From Amarobacillus sp046328225 (GTDB lineage Bacteria > Chloroflexota > Dehalococcoidia > Tepidiformales > Tepidiformaceae), in the NCBI GenBank assembly GCA_046328225.1, contig JAXLWZ010000001.1, forward strand, positions 62,001-126,000: 64,000 nt of DNA. Reading direction: 5' to 3'. Both the position numbers and the translations under genes were made by a program. Below, piece by piece: positions 17,564 through 24,926 of this stretch (positions are counted from its first letter, which is position 1; every line of letters begins with the position of its first letter). The notes below the pieces were generated by a model. The model was given only the letters and a program-made list of their open reading frames with translations. It had not been told where the DNA came from and did no database searches.

Positions 17564-18054
17564 CGGCCAGGCCTCGCGGCATCGCGGGCGAGCTCTCGCG
17601 CCGGCGCCGAGGGCGGGAAACGGAGCCATTCGACCACGGGCGCGGGCTGCAGCGTGACGCTGATGAGGCGGGCGAACAGCGCCTGCCACGCCTTCCGCGA
17701 AAAGCCCGTCCAGCCATCGAGCCGTTCGCCCCCGGGCGAGACGAAGACCACCGCGGGCAACGCCGTCGCCGCCAGCGCGCGCAGGGCCACCCCGGCCGGG
17801 TCCTCGAGCACGGTGACGTGCGGCCCGGGGCGCTCTCCCAGGGCGCCGGGGCCGCCGCCGCGCGTGCGAACGACGAGGATGTCCATGGCTTCGCCGAAGG
17901 TGGTCGCGGCCGCGGCCATCAGCCGCAGGGTCGCATCCGTCGCCGCGTCCGCGCCATCGCCCACGACGGCGACCAGCGAATGGCGGCCCGAAGGAAAGGT
18001 GAAGGGGGTGCCGCCGGCGTCATTCAGTTCGAACGATGGCAGCGACAACGGCAT
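17560..18054 (-). CDS. Cysteine-less thioredoxin/peroxiredoxin-fold protein
   Basis: A 164-residue protein. It starts like an AhpC/TSA-type domain (LPSFELNDAGGTPFTFPSGR) and has the later thioredoxin elements HVTVLEDPAGVALRALAATA and LPAVVFVSPGGERLDGWTGF. However, at the position where peroxiredoxins or resA-like proteins carry cysteines (after VAVVGDGADAA) there are none, and the protein has no Cys at all. It cannot act by thiol chemistry and may be a binding or structural homologue. ATG 18054 is chosen; upstream the frame runs into repeat sequence. It is translationally coupled to the next gene. Confidence 0.7.
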   Translation of the reverse strand: MPLSLPSFELNDAGGTPFTFPSGRHSLVAVVGDGADAATDATLRLMAAAATTFGEAMDILVVRTRGGGPGALGERPGPHVTVLEDPAGVALRALAATALPAVVFVSPGGERLDGWTGFSRKAWQALFARLISVTLQPAPVVEWLRFPPSAPARELARDAARPGR

Positions 18055-18108
18055 AGGCGCAGCATAAACCCTAAACGCGAAGAAATGTAGCAATGGGTGA
18101 TCGATATA

Positions 18109-18208
18109 GAGAAAAGAGAAAGGAGGAAAGAGAAATGGGGTTTGTGCGGAGCGTGGCGGCGATTCGCGCGTGGCCACGGCCTTTTCTCTTTTCTTTTCTC
18201 TTTTCTCT
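18109..18208. repeat. Inverted GA/CT heptad arms
   Basis: A GAGAAAA/GGAGGAA tract (18109-18135) and a CTTTTCTCTTTTCTTTTCTC tract (18181-18208) in opposite orientation lie between the thioredoxin-fold gene and rplK. They enclose about 45 bp of unique sequence. Confidence 0.8.
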
Positions 18209-18216
18209 GGCCCCCG

Positions 18217-18336
18217 TTCGACGTATCGCCCGCGTGCACCCGATAATGGGCCTTCCTGCCCTTCGCGGCGGGAGACGCGGAGGCGGTGGCTCGTGCTTGC
18301 ACGGGTACATCGCCGCTAGCACGCCTGGAGACTCAG
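18217..18336 (+). promoter_or_regulatory. rplK-rplA promoter and structured leader
   Basis: TTCGAC (18217) and GATAAT (18242-18247) could form a promoter with a long 19-bp spacer. The leader (about 18254-18336) is GC-rich and can fold: CGTG-CTTG-CACG is a small hairpin nested between GGCGGT and ATCGCC. Since L1 autoregulates the L11 operon in other bacteria by binding the leader, this stem is a candidate L1 site; that is inference. Confidence 0.4.
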
Positions 18337-18759
18337 ATGGCAAAGAAAGTCCGGGCAGTGGTGACACTGCAGCTTCCGGCCGGGAAAGCGAACCCGGCGC
18401 CGCCCGTTGGCCCCGCGCTCGGCCAGCACGGCGTGAACATCATGGAGTTCTGCAAGGAATACAACGCCCGCACTGCCCCGCAGGCCGGCCAGATCATTCC
18501 CGCGCAGCTCACGATCTTCGAGGACCGTTCCTTCACGTTCATCCTCAAAACGCCGCCCGCCGCCGACATGCTGCGCAAGGCCGCCGGCGTCGATCGCGGG
18601 TCCGGCAATGTGCGCCAGAAGAAGGTCGGCAAGGTCAGCATCGCCGACCTGCGCAAGATCGCCGAAACCAAGCTCCCCGACCTCAACGCCAACACCGTCG
18701 AGGACGCCATGAAGATCGTCGAGGGCACCGCGCGCTCGATGGGCATCGAGGTCGAGTAG
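18337..18759 (+). CDS. rplK: 50S ribosomal protein L11
   Basis: A 140-residue L11 protein, full length, binding the GTPase-associated region of 23S rRNA. Diagnostic stretches are the start MAKKVRAVVTLQLPAGKANP, the PPVGPALGQHGVNIMEFCKE loop and SGNVRQKKVGKVSIADLRKI. ATG 18337 follows CTGGAG; an in-frame upstream start is not needed. It is cotranscribed with rplA (2 bp gap). L11 is trimethylated by PrmA, encoded here at 27123. The usual secE-nusG genes are not upstream and rplJ-rplL are not downstream. Confidence 0.98.
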   Translation: MAKKVRAVVTLQLPAGKANPAPPVGPALGQHGVNIMEFCKEYNARTAPQAGQIIPAQLTIFEDRSFTFILKTPPAADMLRKAAGVDRGSGNVRQKKVGKVSIADLRKIAETKLPDLNANTVEDAMKIVEGTARSMGIEVE

Positions 18760-18761
18760 CC

Positions 18762-19487
18762 ATGTCCGGTATCGCACCCTCCAAGAAGGGCAAGAAGTGG
18801 CAGGAAGCGGCGGCAAAAGTCGACGCGACGAAGCTCTACTCTCCCGCCGAGGCGATCGCGCTCGCCAGGGAGATCCACCCCGCGAAGTTCGATGAAACCG
18901 TCGAGCTGCACATCAAGACGGGCCTCGACCCGCGCCACGCCGAGCAGCAGATTCGCGGCAGCACCGTGCTCCCGCACGGCCTCGGCAAGGTCATGCGCGT
19001 CCTCGTCTTCACCGAAGGCGAGCCCGCCTCCGTGGCCCGCGCCGCCGGCGCCGATTTCGTCGGCAGCGACGACCTGATCAAGCAGATCGAAGGCGGCTGG
19101 ACCGACTTCGATGTCGCCATCGCCACGCGCGAAATGATGGGCAAAGTCGGCCGTCTCGGCCGCATCCTCGGCCCGCGCGGCCTCATGCCGAACCCCCGTT
19201 CGGGGACGGTCGTGGCCGGCGAAGACATCGCTCGCACGGTGGAAGAGGCGAAGCAGGGCCGCGTCGAGTTCCGCCTCGACCGCCTGGCCAACATCCATGT
19301 GCCGCTCGGCAAGGTCTCGTTCGATGATGACCAGCTGCGCGAAAACATGGCCACCTTCATCGAAGCCATCAACGCCGCCAAGCCGCGCGAAGCCAAGGGC
19401 CAGTACATCCGCTCCGTCACCCTGACGACGACGATGGGCCCCGGCATCCACCTCGACCTGCAGCAGGCGCTGGGGATGAAGCACTAG
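18762..19487 (+). CDS. rplA: 50S ribosomal protein L1
   Basis: A 241-residue L1 protein, which builds the L1 stalk of the large subunit and often represses its own operon. Typical segments are KFDETVELHIKTGLDPRHAE, QQIRGSTVLPHGLGK, MMGKVGRLGRILGPRGLMPN and GQYIRSVTLTTTMGPGIHLD. It starts 2 bp after the rplK stop. A heptad array and a terminator-like hairpin follow, closing the two-gene operon. Confidence 0.98.
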   Translation: MSGIAPSKKGKKWQEAAAKVDATKLYSPAEAIALAREIHPAKFDETVELHIKTGLDPRHAEQQIRGSTVLPHGLGKVMRVLVFTEGEPASVARAAGADFVGSDDLIKQIEGGWTDFDVAIATREMMGKVGRLGRILGPRGLMPNPRSGTVVAGEDIARTVEEAKQGRVEFRLDRLANIHVPLGKVSFDDDQLRENMATFIEAINAAKPREAKGQYIRSVTLTTTMGPGIHLDLQQALGMKH

Positions 19488-19496
19488 GGGGTGGTC

Positions 19497-19553
19497 GGCC
19501 GTCGGCTGTCGGCCGGGTGGCCGTCGGCTATCGGCTATCGGCCGTCGGCGGGG
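19497..19553. repeat. GC heptad array (CGGCTAT/CGGCCGT type)
   Basis: Units CGGCCGT CGGCTGT CGGCCGG, then CGTCGGCTATCGGCTATCGG, follow the rplA stop directly. A matching short array, in opposite sense, lies at 19654-19693 before the next gene. Confidence 0.8.
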
Positions 19554-19596
19554 CAACCCCCGGTGGGCTTTCGCCCCGGGATTCGAACCACGAAGG

Positions 19597-19623
19597 GCAC
19601 TCCGCATGGGGTGCCCTTTCGCA
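19597..19623 (+). terminator. Terminator-like hairpin after rplA
   Basis: Stem GAAGGGCACTCC / GGGGTGCCCTTTC with a short T run. It shares the CGAAGGG...CCCTTTCG style with the hairpin at 33402. Confidence 0.65.
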
Positions 19624-19653
19624 TGTTCGCCATAAAGGCCCGCGGCTGGTCAC

Positions 19654-19693
19654 GCCGACGGCCGACGGCCACTAACCCGACGGCCAGCTATCC
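19654..19693. repeat. Short GC heptad array (CGACGGC type)
   Basis: GCCGACGGCCGACGGCCACT followed by CCGACGGCCAGC, ending 8 bp before the hydrolase start codon. Complementary in sense to the array at 19497-19553. Confidence 0.65.
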
Positions 19694-19700
19694 TCCTTCC

Positions 19701-20558
19701 ATGCGCGATATCAAGCTCTCCCGCGTGCGGGCCAACGGCATCGAACTGCAGCTCTACGAATGGCCCGGCACGGGCACGCCCGTCTTCCTCGCCCATGCGA
19801 CCGGCTTCCACGGCCGCTGCTGGGACCAGGTGGTCGAACGGCTCGAAGGGCGCCACGCCTTCGCCATCGACATGCGCGGCCACGGCCTCAGCGACAAGCC
19901 CGAACCGCCGTATCCGTGGCGCAACTTCGGCGAGGACGTGGCCGAGGTCGCGCGCCAGATCGGGCTGCGCGAGGCCGTCGGCGTGGGGCATTCCAAGGGC
20001 GGCTTCGCCGTCGTCCACGCCGCCGCGCTCGTGCCGGGGACGTTCCGTTCGCTGCTCCTCATCGACCCCGTGATCATGCCGCGCGAACGGTATGCGCCGA
20101 TGAGCGCCGAGGGCAGCGAGCACTTCGCCGCGCGCCGCCGCAACACCTGGTCATCGCCCGAGGAGATGTACGAAAGCTTCGCGAAGCGGCCGCCGTTCAA
20201 CGGCTGGGACCCGGCCATCCTGCGCGACTACGTCACCTACGGCCTGCTCCCGAACCCGGACGGCGAAGGGTACGTGCTCGCCTGCCCGCCGCGCATCGAA
20301 GCAGCCGTCTACGCGGGTGCGGGCAGCGGCGACGGCGCCGAGGTGTACGACGCCGTCGAAGCGCTCGACATCCCTGTGCGCGTGATGCGAGCCCGCGAAC
20401 GCACCAGCACGAGCCCGGCCGACATGTCGTCCTCGCCGACGTACCCGGGCCTCGCCGCGCACTTCAGGCACGGCACGGATCTCCCCTACCCGAACCTCAC
20501 CCACTTCATTCCCATGGAAGCGCCGGAGTTGGTCGCCCGGCTCATCCTGGACGGCTGA
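19701..20558 (+). CDS. Alpha/beta hydrolase
   Basis: A 285-residue alpha/beta hydrolase. The nucleophile elbow is GHSKGG (Ser98); MRGHGLSDKPEPPYPWRNF is the typical post-strand-4 region; the catalytic His is in NLTHFIPMEAP near the C-terminus. AHATGFHGRCWDQV supplies the oxyanion region. The start is ATG 19701; the frame is open further upstream, but only through repeats. No export signal. Esterase or haloalkane/epoxide-type activity cannot be separated here. Confidence 0.85.
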   Translation: MRDIKLSRVRANGIELQLYEWPGTGTPVFLAHATGFHGRCWDQVVERLEGRHAFAIDMRGHGLSDKPEPPYPWRNFGEDVAEVARQIGLREAVGVGHSKGGFAVVHAAALVPGTFRSLLLIDPVIMPRERYAPMSAEGSEHFAARRRNTWSSPEEMYESFAKRPPFNGWDPAILRDYVTYGLLPNPDGEGYVLACPPRIEAAVYAGAGSGDGAEVYDAVEALDIPVRVMRARERTSTSPADMSSSPTYPGLAAHFRHGTDLPYPNLTHFIPMEAPELVARLILDG

Positions 20559-20565
20559 GCCGGGG

Positions 20566-20709
20566 CGAGAGAAAAGAGAAAAGAGGAAAGAGAAAAGGAA
20601 GACGGGGGCTACCCCACGCGATACTGCACCCCGTGGGGTTGCCCCCAACCTCGAGCCTCGAACCTCGCGCCTCGAGCCCCTCATTCCTCATCCCTCATTC
20701 CTCCTCTCT
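20566..20709. repeat. Composite heptad element with GA start and CCTCATT end
   Basis: After the hydrolase stop come GAGAAAA/GAGGAAA units, then a core (GGGGGCTACCCC ... ACCCCGTGGGGTTGCCCCC), CCTCGAG/CCTCGAA/CCTCGCG units and CCTCATT units that abut the stop of the convergent corA. Confidence 0.85.
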
Positions 20710-20712
20710 CCC

Positions 20713-21645
20713 CTACCACCATCCCCGGCGGCGGAAGAAGAGCGCCATCCCGCCCATGAGCCCGCCCATCGCCGACATCATCAGCGCGAAGCCCCAGTTG
20801 CTGTGCAGGCCGGGCACGTTGTCGAAGTTCGTGCCGAAGATGCCGCTGATCACCGTCGCGGGCAGGGCGATGGCGGCGACCACCGAGAGCACCTTCATCA
20901 CCTCGCTCATGCGGTTGTTCACCTGCGCCAGGTATGTGCTCAGCACCACCTCGGCATCCTCGCGGAGGTTTTCGAGCGCGAGGTCGATGCGCACCAGGTG
21001 GTCGTAGATGTCGCGGAAGTAGACGCGATTGTGCTCGCCGACCTCGGTGAATTCGCCCCGGCTGAGGCGCTGCACGACCGCGAGCTGGGGCGTGAGCAGC
21101 CGCCGCACCCGGCCTGCGTGCGCCCGCAGCGAAACGATATCGTGGCTGCGCGTGTCGCCCGGCTCCTCGAGCACGAGGTCGTGCAATTCGTCCAGGCGGT
21201 TGCCGATCGCCTCGACCTCGGGCAGCAGCGCATCGACGGCGCGGTCCATGATCTCGTAGAGCAGGCCGTCGGTGCCGGGGCGCATCGTCATGCCGTTCTG
21301 GAGCATCTCGTGCACGTGCCCCACCTCGCGCACGGCGCGGTCGCGATAGGTGATGAGCGTGCCCGGCGCGAGGAAGATGTCGAGCTCCTCCATCTCCACG
21401 AACTCGGCCGAACTCGCCGCCGGGACGTGGATGACGATGAAGAGGTAGGCGCCGAAATCATCGACCTTGGGCGCGTGCAGCCGCGTCGAGCGGCAGTCCT
21501 CGATGGCCAGGTGGTGGAGGTGGAAGCGTTCGCCCAGCGTTTCCAGCTCGCCATCGGGCGGCGCCTCGAGGTCGAACCAGCGGGCATCGGCAAACGCCAA
21601 ATCGCCCGCCTTCCACCCGCCATTGACGAAAGACCACACCTTCAC
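20713..21645 (-). CDS. corA: CorA-family divalent cation transporter with GTN instead of GMN
   Basis: A 310-residue CorA-like channel for Mg2+ or a related metal. The N-terminal cytoplasmic domain and long helices are evident (ELDIFLAPGTLITYRDRAVR, RMSEVMKVLSVVAAIALPAT), then two C-terminal membrane helices and a basic tail (FFRRRGWW). The selectivity-filter motif, normally YGMN, reads FGTN at about 271-273, so ion choice may differ. GTG 21645 starts the conserved part; the open frame upstream is repeat-encoded. ZntB proteins use GIN at this site, so family function is not certain. Confidence 0.85.
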   Translation of the reverse strand: MKVWSFVNGGWKAGDLAFADARWFDLEAPPDGELETLGERFHLHHLAIEDCRSTRLHAPKVDDFGAYLFIVIHVPAASSAEFVEMEELDIFLAPGTLITYRDRAVREVGHVHEMLQNGMTMRPGTDGLLYEIMDRAVDALLPEVEAIGNRLDELHDLVLEEPGDTRSHDIVSLRAHAGRVRRLLTPQLAVVQRLSRGEFTEVGEHNRVYFRDIYDHLVRIDLALENLREDAEVVLSTYLAQVNNRMSEVMKVLSVVAAIALPATVISGIFGTNFDNVPGLHSNWGFALMMSAMGGLMGGMALFFRRRGWW

Positions 21646-21657
21646 GGGGTCATGGTA

Positions 21658-21800
21658 AGAGGAAAGAGAATAGGAAAGAGAAACGCGGGGTTCGAGGCTC
21701 GAGGCTCGAGGTTCGAGGCTCGAGGCTCGGGGCAACCCCGGGGGAGCCAGTCTCCCCGGGGTTGATCCCCACGGCTACTGGGAACTGGGAACTGGGAACT
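21658..21800. repeat. Composite heptad element, minus-strand sense
   Basis: Read with the minus-strand genes it begins inside the methyltransferase stop (TAGTTCCC AGTTCCC AGTTCCC). It continues with GGGGATCAACCCC and a CCCCGGGG stem core, CCTCGAG/CCTCGAA units (at least six) and a TTTCTCTTTCC tract, ending next to the corA start. Confidence 0.9.
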
Positions 21801-22872
21801 ACTTCCGGCAGATGTAGTAGTTGTTTTCCATGTCGAGTTCGACCCGCGTCGTTTCGACGCTGGTGAACCCCGCCTCTGCGAACAGCTCCCGGGCTTTCTG
21901 CTCTCCCCACATCGCACCCAGGCCCTCGCCGCCGAGTGCCAGTGACACCGTCATGCAGTGCATGGTGGACACCCCGTACATCATGACCGCCATCGGGTTT
22001 TCGAGGTTCTCGTGGAGATTGCTCGATGCCGCGATATCGACACAGAGGAAGATCCCGCCCGGCCTGAGCATCTCGGCGATGCCCTTGAGCACGTTGCGCG
22101 GATGAGCCTGGTCGTGGATGGCGTCGATCGCCGTGACGAAGTCGAACCTCGGCGGGCCGGAGAGCGTTGCCACGTCCATCGATTCGAAGCTGGCATTGGT
22201 GAGGCCCCACGCGCTCGCCTCCTCGCGCGCGGCCGCGAGACTCGGTTCGGAGAAGTCGTAGCCAACGAACCGGCTCTTCGGGAACGCCCGGGCCATGATG
22301 TTGATCGCGTGGCCACTTCCGCACCCGACGTCCGCCACGTCGATGCCCTGTTCCAGCCGATCCACGAGGCCGGGGACGAGCGGAAGCGTCGACGAGAGGA
22401 GCGTGGCATCGTAGTTCGCCCCGCTTATGGCCGCCATCACTTTCGGGAACTTCGTGAATTTGGAATAGGGAACGCCGCCCCCATTCCTGAAGCAGTCCGG
22501 GAGGAGGTCCAGGGCTTCGGCACAGCCGATGAATCCCCACGCCCACAGCGCCATGTTCATGGGCCCGGCCGCGCTGGTGAGGGACATCGCATGCTCGGCC
22601 GGGAGCTGGAAGGTCGCCGCGGTGTGGTCGTAGTCCACGACCCTCGCCGCCGCCATCGTGGCCAGCCACTCGCGCACGTACCGCTCGTTAAGGCCCGCCG
22701 CCTCGGCGATGGCATCGCTCGTGGCCGGCGGCTGCCCGGCCATCGCTTCGAACAGTCCCACCTCGTGGCCGACGTTCACCATGAACGCGAGGGTCGTGTC
22801 CGAGACCATTGCCAACATTCGCGCTCCGAAGGCCTGGGCTTTGTCCTGATCGATCGCTGCCGGGGTAGTCAT
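21799..22872 (-). CDS. SAM-dependent methyltransferase with winged-helix N-terminus
   Basis: A 357-residue class I methyltransferase. The N-terminal about 100 residues (GHEVGLFEAMAGQPPATSDA, AGLNERYVREWLATMAAARV) form the helix-turn-helix dimerisation domain seen in Rv2258c-like and O-methyltransferase-like proteins. The SAM motif is DVGCGSGHAINIMA, followed by FVGYDFSE, DFVTAIDAIHDQAHP and LRPGGIFLCVDI. ATG 22872 follows GGAGGAGAA. Its TAG stop overlaps the first heptad unit of the adjoining repeat. The substrate is unknown. Confidence 0.88.
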   Translation of the reverse strand: MTTPAAIDQDKAQAFGARMLAMVSDTTLAFMVNVGHEVGLFEAMAGQPPATSDAIAEAAGLNERYVREWLATMAAARVVDYDHTAATFQLPAEHAMSLTSAAGPMNMALWAWGFIGCAEALDLLPDCFRNGGGVPYSKFTKFPKVMAAISGANYDATLLSSTLPLVPGLVDRLEQGIDVADVGCGSGHAINIMARAFPKSRFVGYDFSEPSLAAAREEASAWGLTNASFESMDVATLSGPPRFDFVTAIDAIHDQAHPRNVLKGIAEMLRPGGIFLCVDIAASSNLHENLENPMAVMMYGVSTMHCMTVSLALGGEGLGAMWGEQKARELFAEAGFTSVETTRVELDMENNYYICRK

Positions 22873-23008
22873 TTCTCCTCCTGCGTGAGCCCGGGTGCTG
22901 ATAATCCCTCGATGACGAACTCGAATGTCGCCCGGGTACGGCAATCTAGCGCATGGCCTACATATTTTCAATAGATTTTCTGGTCTAAATTCGCCGGCGA
23001 GTCCGTGG

Positions 23009-23108
23009 GCACGAGGCGCGAGGTTCGAGCTCTGGCCAACCCCCGGGGAGACTGGCTACCCCCGGGGTCGCCCCTGGGAACCGGGAACCGGGAACTTGGA
23101 ACTCGCGC
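23009..23108. repeat. Composite heptad element, minus-strand sense
   Basis: GCGAGGTTCGAG units, a core (GGCCAACCCCCGGGG ... CCCCCGGGGTCGCCCC) and GGGAACC/GGGAACT units that reach into the 3' end of the PAP2 gene. Confidence 0.8.
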
Positions 23109-23745
23109 TCGCGAGCGCGAGCGCCAGACACAGCGCACAGCCGCCCCAGAGATAGGCGCCGAGGACGTCGCTTGGCCAGTGTGCCCCCACGACGATGCGC
23201 GCCGGGCCCGCGAGCACGATGATCGCGGCCGCGGCCGCGCGCGCGGGGAGGACCGCGCGGGGGTGGAGGTAGGCCGCGGCCGCCGCAGCCATCGCGCCGT
23301 AGACCAGCACATCGCCGTAGACGTGCCCGCTCGGGAAGCCGTAGGTCGTGCGCGCACGGTCGATGAAGAGGCCAAAGTCCGCGGTCGGGCGCGGCGATGC
23401 CACGAGCAGCTTCAGGATGACGCTCCAAAGCCAGAGCGGGAGCACGACGGCATACGCGGCCAGCGCATCGCGGCGCACCCGGCCGGGAGCTTTCCCCCCA
23501 CCCAGCCGCAGGCCGAGCGCGATGAGCGCCGCGCTCGCCGCGAACGGCACCCAGCGCCAGTCGCCGAGGGCGTTGATGAGGTCCGCGTTGTCCCGGAGGC
23601 CCGTGTCCTGGACCGCGCGCGCGACGCGGACGTCCCCCGGCAGGGGCGCACCCTTCGCGGCGACCACCAGGCGTGAGCACCATCGCGGCGATGCCGAGCA
23701 CCGCCGCCGCGCGCGCATCAGCCGGCGCGTGCGCGGCGCGGCCAT
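23056..23745 (-). CDS. PAP2-family phosphatase, first membrane helix apparently out of frame
   Basis: A membrane lipid-phosphatase-type protein. The three PAP2 motifs are present: KLLVASPRP, FPSGHVYGD, and ARIVVGAHWPSDVLGAYLWG. Several hydrophobic helices are visible, fitting undecaprenyl-diphosphate or phosphatidate phosphatases. From ATG 23745 the first 25 residues are Arg-rich and unlike a membrane helix. The neighbouring frame over about 23673-23712 reads AAAVLGIAAMVLT, which joined to LVVAAKGAPLPGD gives a normal first helix, so one or two indels are suspected. The C-terminal residues SSKFPVPGSQGRPRG are encoded by a heptad repeat. Confidence 0.7.
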   Translation of the reverse strand: MAAPRTRRLMRARRRCSASPRWCSRLVVAAKGAPLPGDVRVARAVQDTGLRDNADLINALGDWRWVPFAASAALIALGLRLGGGKAPGRVRRDALAAYAVVLPLWLWSVILKLLVASPRPTADFGLFIDRARTTYGFPSGHVYGDVLVYGAMAAAAAAYLHPRAVLPARAAAAAIIVLAGPARIVVGAHWPSDVLGAYLWGGCALCLALALASASSKFPVPGSQGRPRG

Positions 23746-23771
23746 GCGACCCCGGACCCCTCGGCGGCGCA

Positions 23772-24926
23772 CTACTCCAGTGGCCTCCGCGCCCACAGCT
23801 CCCACGTCTCCCAGGCGAGCTTGTTCGAGCCATCGGCCTGCCGCAGCCCGATCGACCGCAGCGGCGCCGCCGCGAACGAGGGGTCGAGCGCGGCGGTCCA
23901 CACGACGGCGCTGATGCCGTTCGCCTGCGCATCGTTGAGGAGCCGTTCGAGGTAGGCCCGCTGGTCCTCCTCCGTGCCGACGTTGGCCTTGCCTTCGACC
24001 GGGGCGGAGGCGTACCCGGTCTCGGCGATGATGATTTCGCCGGCGAAGTGGCTCTTCAGCTGCGAAATCCAGTCCGGGCGCAGCTCGTCCGCCGTGCGTA
24101 CATCGCCGAGGAACGGGTACGTGCTGATCGCGAGCACGTCCATCGCCCCCCGGAACGTATCCACGATCTCCCAGTGCGGCGAATGGCTGGTTTCGAAGGT
24201 GCCTTCGATGTCCTCCAGCTGGAAGGTCGGGAACACCCGCCCCTTCGGGTTGTTCTTCTTCGCCACCTCATAGGCCTCGCGATAGAGGCTCGCGAAGGCC
24301 TGGAACTGCACCGGGTTCCGCTCGGCGAGCATGTTGATTTCGACGCCAATGGCCAGGTAGTCGGGCTTGTAGTTGGTCGAAATGTAGGCCACATATTCGA
24401 TGAACGAGGCGCGCAGCGAGGGGTCGTTGAAGCCGGCCTGCGGGTCCAATCCCGAGGGGATGTTCGCGATGCGCGAGCGCTGCACCACGCCGTCCGTGGG
24501 GTCGATGGCGAAGAAGCGCTTGAGGTGGCTGTACTGGTCGAGGAGCGCGACTTCGTAGCGCGTGTTGTCCGCCGTCGCCTTCGAAACGTGCCCGCCGGGG
24601 AGGAAGTCCTCCCAGGGCGGCGTGCGCTGCAGCAGGACGATGTCGCCGTACTGGGCGGCGGTCGCGAAGGCGCCGGTGTAGGCCTCCGGGCTGCGCGACG
24701 GCGGGAGGACGCTGAAGCCCATGCGGAAGGCGCGCGGGTCGCCCTGGGGCGCGGGCCGCACCACTGTCGGCCCCGGTTTCGTCGCGCCATCGGATGAACA
24801 TGCGGAAAAGATCATCGCCACAAGCGCGAGCGCTGCTACGATGGCGAACGCGGGGATGGGCCGGCACAGGCCGGGGGCAGCGATGCGCGCCTTCTTCCTC
24901 GTGGCAATCCTCTCCGGTGTGTTCAT
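23772..24926 (-). CDS. TIM-barrel glycoside-hydrolase-like lipoprotein
   Basis: About 384 residues. A hydrophobic signal (AFAIVAALALVAMIFSAC) ends in a lipobox, so the protein is surface-anchored. The rest looks like a clan-A TIM barrel: RMGFSVLPPSRSPEAYTGAF, YLAIGVEINMLAERNPVQFQ (Glu as likely acid/base), DVLAISTYPFLGDV and EIIIAETGYASAPVEGK (Glu as likely nucleophile). It resembles GH53-like hypothetical proteins; sugar hydrolysis is not proven. The ATG at 24926 overlaps the divergent penicillin-binding gene by 44 bp and gives a long signal region, so the true start is uncertain. Confidence 0.7.
   Translation of the reverse strand: MNTPERIATRKKARIAAPGLCRPIPAFAIVAALALVAMIFSACSSDGATKPGPTVVRPAPQGDPRAFRMGFSVLPPSRSPEAYTGAFATAAQYGDIVLLQRTPPWEDFLPGGHVSKATADNTRYEVALLDQYSHLKRFFAIDPTDGVVQRSRIANIPSGLDPQAGFNDPSLRASFIEYVAYISTNYKPDYLAIGVEINMLAERNPVQFQAFASLYREAYEVAKKNNPKGRVFPTFQLEDIEGTFETSHSPHWEIVDTFRGAMDVLAISTYPFLGDVRTADELRPDWISQLKSHFAGEIIIAETGYASAPVEGKANVGTEEDQRAYLERLLNDAQANGISAVVWTAALDPSFAAAPLRSIGLRQADGSNKLAWETWELWARRPLE

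Noticed and set aside
15605..18067. An 820-residue plus-strand open frame
   Set aside because: It is a GC-driven open frame that crosses antisense to three genes; only the middle part (about 16590-17200) matches a family, the beta-lactamase-like domain.
19575..19600. tRNA T-arm-like GATTCGAACC sequence
   Set aside because: The arms do not pair as a T-stem, no acceptor, D or anticodon arms surround it, and a terminator hairpin occupies the adjacent bases.
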